This document shows, piece after piece, positions 12,745-12,783 of a stretch of DNA of 12,783 bases (positions are counted from its first letter, which is position 1; the number at the start of each line of letters is the position of its first letter). The position numbers and the translations under genes are program-made. Source of the DNA: an uncultured Eubacteriales bacterium (lineage in GTDB: Bacteria > Bacillota > Clostridia > Oscillospirales > Acutalibacteraceae). A model generated the notes under the pieces. It saw only the letters and a program-made list of their open reading frames with translations, ran no database searches and had not been told where the DNA came from. The DNA is taken from the NCBI GenBank assembly GCA_900321515.1, contig ONWI01000150.1, positions 1 through 12,783 of the forward strand. The letters are read 5' to 3'.

Positions 12745-12772
12745 TTGACATTGACGGAGAACGTGGTATAAT
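12745..12772 (+). promoter_or_regulatory. Strong promoter reading out of the right end
   Basis: TTGACA (12745-12750), 16 bases, TATAAT (12767-12772), with a TGG immediately upstream giving an extended -10. Transcription would start near 12780, so the gene it drives lies beyond the window. The upstream CTATTGACATTGAC is identical to the DUF1836 promoter. Confidence 0.8.
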
Positions 12773-12783
12773 GACAACGGTGA

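Larger units (their letters stand above)
12214..12783. other. 570-bp intergenic region upstream of the DUF2975 operon and of a gene beyond the window
   Basis: No gene was recognised. The minus-strand frame at 12098-12460 overlaps DUF2975 in another frame and has no family character. The region is AT-rich and carries a candidate orphan promoter (12349-12378). It also contains a 7-bp inverted repeat TTCAAGA/TCTTGAA (about 12473-12501), a short palindrome GTGCA/TGCAC (12660-12672), and three AATGCG-type repeats near 12615, 12650 and 12677. A good outward promoter lies at the right end. Confidence 0.6.

Noticed and set aside
1..12783. CRISPR arrays, tRNA/rRNA genes, insertion sequences, phage genes
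   Set aside because: No spaced repeats, tRNA-like cloverleaf, rRNA stretch, transposase or integrase was seen.

Overview
The window looks like chromosomal DNA from a Clostridia-class Firmicute, most likely Ruminococcaceae/Oscillospiraceae-like. The basis is the gene content (DegV, DUF1836, a YozG-type XRE regulator with DUF2975, a BaiN-type flavoprotein, a COG2509 flavoprotein), AGGAGG-type ribosome binding sites, consensus sigma-A promoters and frequent TTG starts. The lineage is an inference from gene families, not from a marker gene. No rRNA, tRNA, CRISPR array, transposase or phage gene was seen.

Layout. Positions 1-329 hold no credible gene but carry a tight cluster of GC-rich hairpins and a near-exact direct repeat. 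From 4100 down to 330, all on the minus strand, lie coaE and a lytic transglycosylase, then DUF1836, degV and an AEC-type transporter. A consensus promoter (TTGACA-N17-TATAAT) sits just upstream of DUF1836 and its -10 is embedded in a perfect 17-bp inverted repeat, suggesting an autoregulated operon DUF1836-degV-AEC. A divergent promoter at 4250 drives a plus-strand membrane-anchored protein (4317-5504). It looks like a linear-amide/choloylglycine-type Ntn hydrolase whose catalytic Cys and a key Asp appear replaced by Ser and Asn.

From 9945 down to 5581 on the minus strand is aroE-aroK followed by two unrelated FAD-dependent oxidoreductases (BaiN/HI0933-type and COG2509-type). They end at a strong hairpin terminator shared with the convergent Ntn-like gene. 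Acyl carrier protein (acpP) stands alone on the plus strand at 10254-10481, with its own promoter about 200 nt upstream, a long structured leader and its own terminator.

The right part is minus strand: a DUF2985/DUF2975-style membrane protein (called DUF2975 here), its small XRE regulator and a three-TM small membrane protein form one probable operon (12213 to 11071). A DUF2185 (Imm33-like) protein follows with its own candidate promoter. The last 570 bp are intergenic. They contain a candidate orphan promoter with no ORF, and end with an extended -10 promoter reading out of the window.

Most of the content is housekeeping (CoA, shikimate, fatty-acid carrier, cell wall). The items most worth following up are the apparently re-wired Ntn hydrolase and the DUF1836 operator-promoter. 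No clearly new multi-gene system was found.
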